From positions 126,721-135,822 of the forward strand of contig PBWL01000003.1 in assembly GCA_002727235.1 (NCBI GenBank): a DNA stretch of 9,102 nucleotides, given 5' to 3'. Positions 6,569 through 9,102 of the stretch are shown piece after piece (the stretch's first letter is position 1; every line of letters starts with the position of its first letter). The notes beneath the pieces are model-generated. The model did not search any database. It was given only the letters and a program-made list of their open reading frames with translations, and had not been told where the DNA came from. Made by a program: the position numbers and the translations under genes. Origin of the DNA: Acidimicrobiaceae bacterium. Its GTDB lineage: Bacteria > Actinomycetota > Acidimicrobiia > Acidimicrobiales > Ilumatobacteraceae.

Positions 6569-7562
6569 CCTTGCGATTGACCTCGGTACCGCAAACACCC
6601 TGGTGTATATGAAAGGTAAGGGCATCGTGTTGAACGAGCCCTCAGTGATTGCGCTGAACCGGCAGACTGGCGAAGTGCTTGCGACCGGTCGCGAGGCATG
6701 GCAGATGATCGGCCGTACACCGGGTTACATCGTTGCGGTGCGGCCTCTTCGCGGAGGCGCAATCACCGACTTTGAAATTACTGAACGAATGATTCGTCTG
6801 TTGCTGCAGCGGGTTGGTGTGAGCAGGTTCACGAGACCAAAGGTTGTCATTTGCGTGCCATCAGCAATCACCGAGGTTGAGCGACGAGCGGTCACCGACG
6901 CTGCACGTCGTGCTGGTGCGGCCGACGCGAACCTGATCGAGCAACCAATGGCTGCCGCAATTGGGGCCGATCTCCCGATCGACGAACCTGTTGGAAACAT
7001 GGTGATCGACATCGGTGGGGGCACGAGCGAAACCGCAGTGATCTCTCTCGGAGGCATTGTTGCCCTTGAAGCCGTTCGGGTTGGTTCATTCGACATTGAT
7101 GCCGCTATTCAGAACCACATCAGGCGCGAGCATGGTATTGCCATCGGAGAACGAACTGCAGAAGAGATCAAGATTGCGATCGGCTCCGCAGCGGAGACCG
7201 TCGACGAGGCCACCGCCGAGGTGCGCGGACGCGACCTTATGTCGGGGTTGCCGAAGACGGTGGTGCTCACGCCGGAAGAAATTCGAGAAGCGATCGAAGA
7301 TCCGGTGTCGTCAATCGTTGCGTCGGTGGTGCGATGTCTCGCAAAAGCCCCTCCTGAACTTTCTCAAGACTTTTTGGTGCGGGGTATGTATCTCGTCGGC
7401 GGAGGCGGTCTATTGCGCGGGCTTGCCGCACGGATTGAACGAGAAACCGAGGTTCCGGTGCGGATGTCAAACGTTCCTCTTGAAGCGGTCGTTCTTGGTG
7501 CTGGCCACGTGATTGAGCACTACGACGCCCTTAAAGGCATGTTCATGGGCGCACGACGCTGA
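6558..7562 (+). CDS. mreB: Rod shape-determining protein MreB (bacterial actin homologue)
   Basis: This 334-aa actin-fold ATPase normally forms membrane-bound filaments that guide cell-wall synthesis with MreC, MreD and RodA. Motifs in order: phosphate-1 loop AIDLGTANTLVY (6-17), GIVLNEPSVIAL (22-33), connect-1 VRPLRGGAITDFE (61-73), VPSAITEVERRAV (100-112), LIEQPMAAAIGADLP (126-140), phosphate-2 loop IDIGGGTSETAVIS (150-163), GERTAEEIK (197-205), the adenosine motif LVGGGGLLRGL (279-289) and connect-2 PLEAVVLGAGHVIE (307-320). Oddities: the proposed catalytic Glu (E143 in E. coli numbering) is Q129, the next catalytic position (Thr in E. coli) is S157, and the conserved Gly-Gly-Asp after phosphate-2 reads G176-S-F178. 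The GTG start at 6558 has a well-spaced AGAGGG. No mreC, mreD, rodA or pbp2 follows; the next gene is convergent and overlaps by 20 bases. Confidence 0.94.
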   Translation: MARDLAIDLGTANTLVYMKGKGIVLNEPSVIALNRQTGEVLATGREAWQMIGRTPGYIVAVRPLRGGAITDFEITERMIRLLLQRVGVSRFTRPKVVICVPSAITEVERRAVTDAARRAGAADANLIEQPMAAAIGADLPIDEPVGNMVIDIGGGTSETAVISLGGIVALEAVRVGSFDIDAAIQNHIRREHGIAIGERTAEEIKIAIGSAAETVDEATAEVRGRDLMSGLPKTVVLTPEEIREAIEDPVSSIVASVVRCLAKAPPELSQDFLVRGMYLVGGGGLLRGLAARIERETEVPVRMSNVPLEAVVLGAGHVIEHYDALKGMFMGARR

Positions 7563-8802
7563 CGACATCGCCGGTTGCGGTTGCGATGACGATCTCTCCG
7601 CGGTGGTCTCGCTCGATTGACGTCGGCATTGCGACAATCCCAAGTTCGACAGTTGATTGCGAGACGTAGTTGTACGCACTAATAACGCCGGTGCAAAAGT
7701 CTCCGAACACGTACCAGCCCCACAGATCTTCGATGAGATCTCCCCGGTAGACGACACCGCCGGTAACGGAGCATGCCCCATCGATGTGAGGGTAGGTGTA
7801 GACCGGTTCGGCCAGGATGGAACGCTCATCAGGAGACACGTCATCGTTGAAGGGGGCGTAACCCTCAAATGAACTCCAACCGAAGTCGACCCCGCGCCCG
7901 CCTACAAGGTTGGTATCTGCAGTGACCCGATTGATTTCTTCATGTTCATTTTGACCTACATCTGCGATCCAAAGATCGGCGGTCAGAGGGTCAACGTCGA
8001 TGCGCCAAGGATTCCGGAGACCACTCGACCACACCTCACCAAGGGCACCATCGACATAGGGGTTATCGACCGGAATTCGGTAACCACCATCTGAAAGTGG
8101 TTGAATCCTCAGTAGCTTTCCGAGAGGGTCGTCGAGGACGTGGGAGTGCCGCTGGGGATCGCCTCCAGAGCCTCCATCGCCTACGGCAATCAGCAGGCTG
8201 TCGTCGTCGAGAATCTCGAGGTCACCCCCATTGTGGTTCCCGTATGGTTGGGCGATCGTCATGATCGTGATGAGGTCATCAGAGGCAAACGAGCCATCGG
8301 GTGCTCGAGGTATTGCAGCGATAACTGTGTCACCCGATTGCTGCTCTTCGGTCGAGGTGAAGTTGAGATACATCATTTCACCATCGTGAGAGAGCACTGC
8401 TCCGAGCAAGCCCTGCTCACCGTTTTGGCGAGTGAGGTGAGTGATATCGAGAACCTTTGGCAGATCGTCGTGGCCGAGATCATGGATCGTTCCACCCTGC
8501 GTGACGGCGAGCAGGCGTTGGTCGCGGTGATCAGCAACGGTGTCACTCAGTGGGGCGAGTGAATGAGTGGTGGCAAATCTGACCGACGGATGAATTGAAG
8601 AGGGAGCAGCTGGGCGGTTGGTCTCTTCATTACCGGTTGTGGCGGTGGTTGTGGTTGTTTCTGGCTGCCGCGGCAGAGACGTCACATCAGACGTCGTGAC
8701 AGCTCCCGAGATGGTCGGGTTTGTCACCGACGTTTCAACCGACGACCCACATGCCCCGATGGCGGCAGCAAGGACAATCGTCGTGACGGCTCGAACGATC
8801 AT
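7543..8802 (-). CDS. Lipoprotein PQQ-dependent sugar dehydrogenase (glucose/sorbosone dehydrogenase family)
   Basis: This 419-aa secreted beta-propeller protein probably oxidises aldose sugars (or a related substrate) outside the membrane using PQQ. Residues 1-17 are a signal peptide with lipobox IGAC, so Cys18 should be lipidated. Residues 19-70 are a Ser/Thr/Pro-rich linker with a run of threonines near 49-56. The enzyme domain shows the GSDH signatures: GEQGLLGAVLSHDG (128-141), GNHNGGDLEI (188-197, H190 at the catalytic/PQQ position), VGDGGSGGDP (207-216), DDPLGKLLRI (224-233), SGLRNPWRID (260-269), DLWIADVGQNEHEEIN (276-291), YPHIDGACSVTGGVVYRG (337-354) and FGDFCTGVI (366-374). Start ATG 8802 overlaps the thioesterase stop as ATGA; no Shine-Dalgarno at normal spacing (AGAAGG is 18 bases away), so re-initiation is likely. 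The first propeller strands are divergent. Substrate is unknown. Its 3' end overlaps mreB by 20 bases. Confidence 0.92.
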   Translation of the reverse strand: MIVRAVTTIVLAAAIGACGSSVETSVTNPTISGAVTTSDVTSLPRQPETTTTTATTGNEETNRPAAPSSIHPSVRFATTHSLAPLSDTVADHRDQRLLAVTQGGTIHDLGHDDLPKVLDITHLTRQNGEQGLLGAVLSHDGEMMYLNFTSTEEQQSGDTVIAAIPRAPDGSFASDDLITIMTIAQPYGNHNGGDLEILDDDSLLIAVGDGGSGGDPQRHSHVLDDPLGKLLRIQPLSDGGYRIPVDNPYVDGALGEVWSSGLRNPWRIDVDPLTADLWIADVGQNEHEEINRVTADTNLVGGRGVDFGWSSFEGYAPFNDDVSPDERSILAEPVYTYPHIDGACSVTGGVVYRGDLIEDLWGWYVFGDFCTGVISAYNYVSQSTVELGIVAMPTSIERDHRGEIVIATATGDVVSVVRP

Positions 8803-8810
8803 CGTTCGAG
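8790..8810. repeat. Perfect 10+1+10 base palindrome over the thioesterase stop / dehydrogenase start
   Basis: The left arm CTCGAACGAT (8790-8799) and right arm ATCGTTCGAG (8801-8810) are exact reverse complements around a single central base, 8800. On the minus-strand mRNA this can fold as an 8-bp stem (CTCGAACG paired with CGUUCGAG) with a 5-base loop AUGAU. The loop contains both the AUG of the dehydrogenase and the UGA of the thioesterase. It could act as an RNA hairpin controlling re-initiation or as a DNA operator. It lies within two coding regions, so codon constraint alone may explain it. Confidence 0.55.
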
Positions 8811-9102
8811 TCTGATGAGGCCTTCTTGAACAACGTTGATGGCGAGGTGACCCTCGGCGTTGTAGATCGAGCCAGCAGCAAGCCCGCGCGCACTTGACGA
8901 TGAAATTGCGTGCTGTTCGTAGAGCAACCAATCATCAGCTCTGAATGGTCGGTGGAACCACATCGCATGATCGAGAGACGCCATTTGTACGCCGTCAAAC
9001 CAGTTGCGGCCATGTGGAAGCAATGTCGTGTCGAGCAACGTCATATCGCTTGCATAGGTGACGATGCAGGCGTGCAGTGTCGGGTCTGACGGCAAACTGC
9101 CG
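8799..9102 (-). CDS. tesB: Acyl-CoA thioesterase II (TesB family), C-terminal part, 5' end outside window
   Basis: This is the C-terminal hotdog domain of a TesB-type thioesterase, which hydrolyses acyl-CoA to free fatty acid and CoA in the cytoplasm. About 100 residues are visible, and the frame stays open to the right edge, so the N-terminal hotdog and start are missing; the in-frame TTG near 9095 is not the start. Signatures are SDMTLLDTTLLPHG, VQMASLDHAMWFHRPFR (containing the catalytic Asp position of E. coli TesB), DDWLLYEQHAISSSSARGL (Ser where E. coli has the catalytic Thr region) and VVQEGLIR (catalytic Gln position) close to the C-terminus. The stop overlaps the start of the sugar dehydrogenase (ATGA), so the two are co-transcribed although no pathway link between them is obvious. 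Confidence 0.93.
   Translation of the reverse strand, partial: GSLPSDPTLHACIVTYASDMTLLDTTLLPHGRNWFDGVQMASLDHAMWFHRPFRADDWLLYEQHAISSSSARGLAAGSIYNAEGHLAINVVQEGLIRLER

Noticed and set aside
1000..7300. Many CGATCG and TCGATCGA-like words spread over the window
   Set aside because: They are scattered within genes with no fixed spacing or orientation and look like oligonucleotide bias rather than sites; I did not count them against expectation.
7057..7512. 151-aa plus-strand open frame inside mreB
   Set aside because: Out-of-frame shadow of mreB with Arg/Cys-rich composition; the mreB frame is unbroken across it.
7724..7741. Two AGATCT copies able to form a 6-bp hairpin with a 6-base loop
   Set aside because: It is inside the dehydrogenase coding region, short, without a U tract, and each AGATCT is self-palindromic, so chance explains it.
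8140..8562. 140-aa plus-strand open frame opposite the sugar dehydrogenase
   Set aside because: The opposite strand encodes the conserved GSDH core there; this frame shows no recognisable family.
8625..8670. GT/GG-rich low-complexity stretch resembling a microsatellite
   Set aside because: It encodes the threonine-rich linker after the lipoprotein signal on the minus strand, which is usual for secreted actinobacterial proteins.
1..9102. Search for CRISPR repeats, insertion sequences, attachment sites, tRNA or rRNA genes
   Set aside because: Nearly every base is covered by recognisable protein genes, and no spaced repeats, terminal inverted repeats or RNA gene signatures were seen.

Overview
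The window looks like a piece of an actinobacterial chromosome, most probably from the class Acidimicrobiia. This rests on the gene families seen (a SenX3/RegX3-type two-component system behind PhoU, a DUF2342 zincin-like protein, a TesB-type thioesterase, an N-terminal WRHP-type motif in a small membrane protein, MreB next to MoaE) and on moderate GC with GTG starts. It is inference from family and context, not from a search. All visible genes look chromosomal: I see no transposase, integrase, phage gene, tRNA, rRNA or CRISPR array. Coding density is extreme. Only about 120 of 9102 bases lie between genes, which suggests a streamlined, free-living aquatic lineage.

Layout. (1) Positions 1-3447, plus strand: the 3' part of phoU, a membrane-anchored histidine kinase, an OmpR-type response regulator (stop/start overlap with the kinase) and an MFS transporter 19 bases downstream. 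This is a phosphate-response module with a transporter appended. (2) Positions 3434-5621: a divergent pair, a DUF2342 metallopeptidase-like protein (minus) and an extended SDR epimerase-like protein with a C-terminal membrane anchor (plus). They are separated by 49 bases, and both have lost their families' diagnostic catalytic or cofactor residues. (3) Positions 5618-7562: a 61-aa WRHP-motif membrane protein (minus), then plus-strand moaE, a 69-aa single-pass acidic protein and mreB, packed with 1-base and 11-base junctions. (4) Positions 7543-9102, minus strand: the C-terminal half of acyl-CoA thioesterase II (running off the right edge), followed by a lipoprotein PQQ-type sugar dehydrogenase coupled by an ATGA overlap.

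All three convergent gene pairs overlap at their 3' ends (14, 4 and 20 bases), so no intergenic terminators exist there. No dedicated new system (defence, mobile, biosynthetic) is evident. The points most worth checking are: an MreB with Gln where the proposed catalytic Glu sits and Phe in place of a conserved Asp; a small membrane protein overlapping the mreB start; the catalytically degenerate divergent pair; and a 10+1+10 base palindrome centred on the stop/start overlap of the thioesterase/dehydrogenase pair, which would place the start codon in a hairpin loop.
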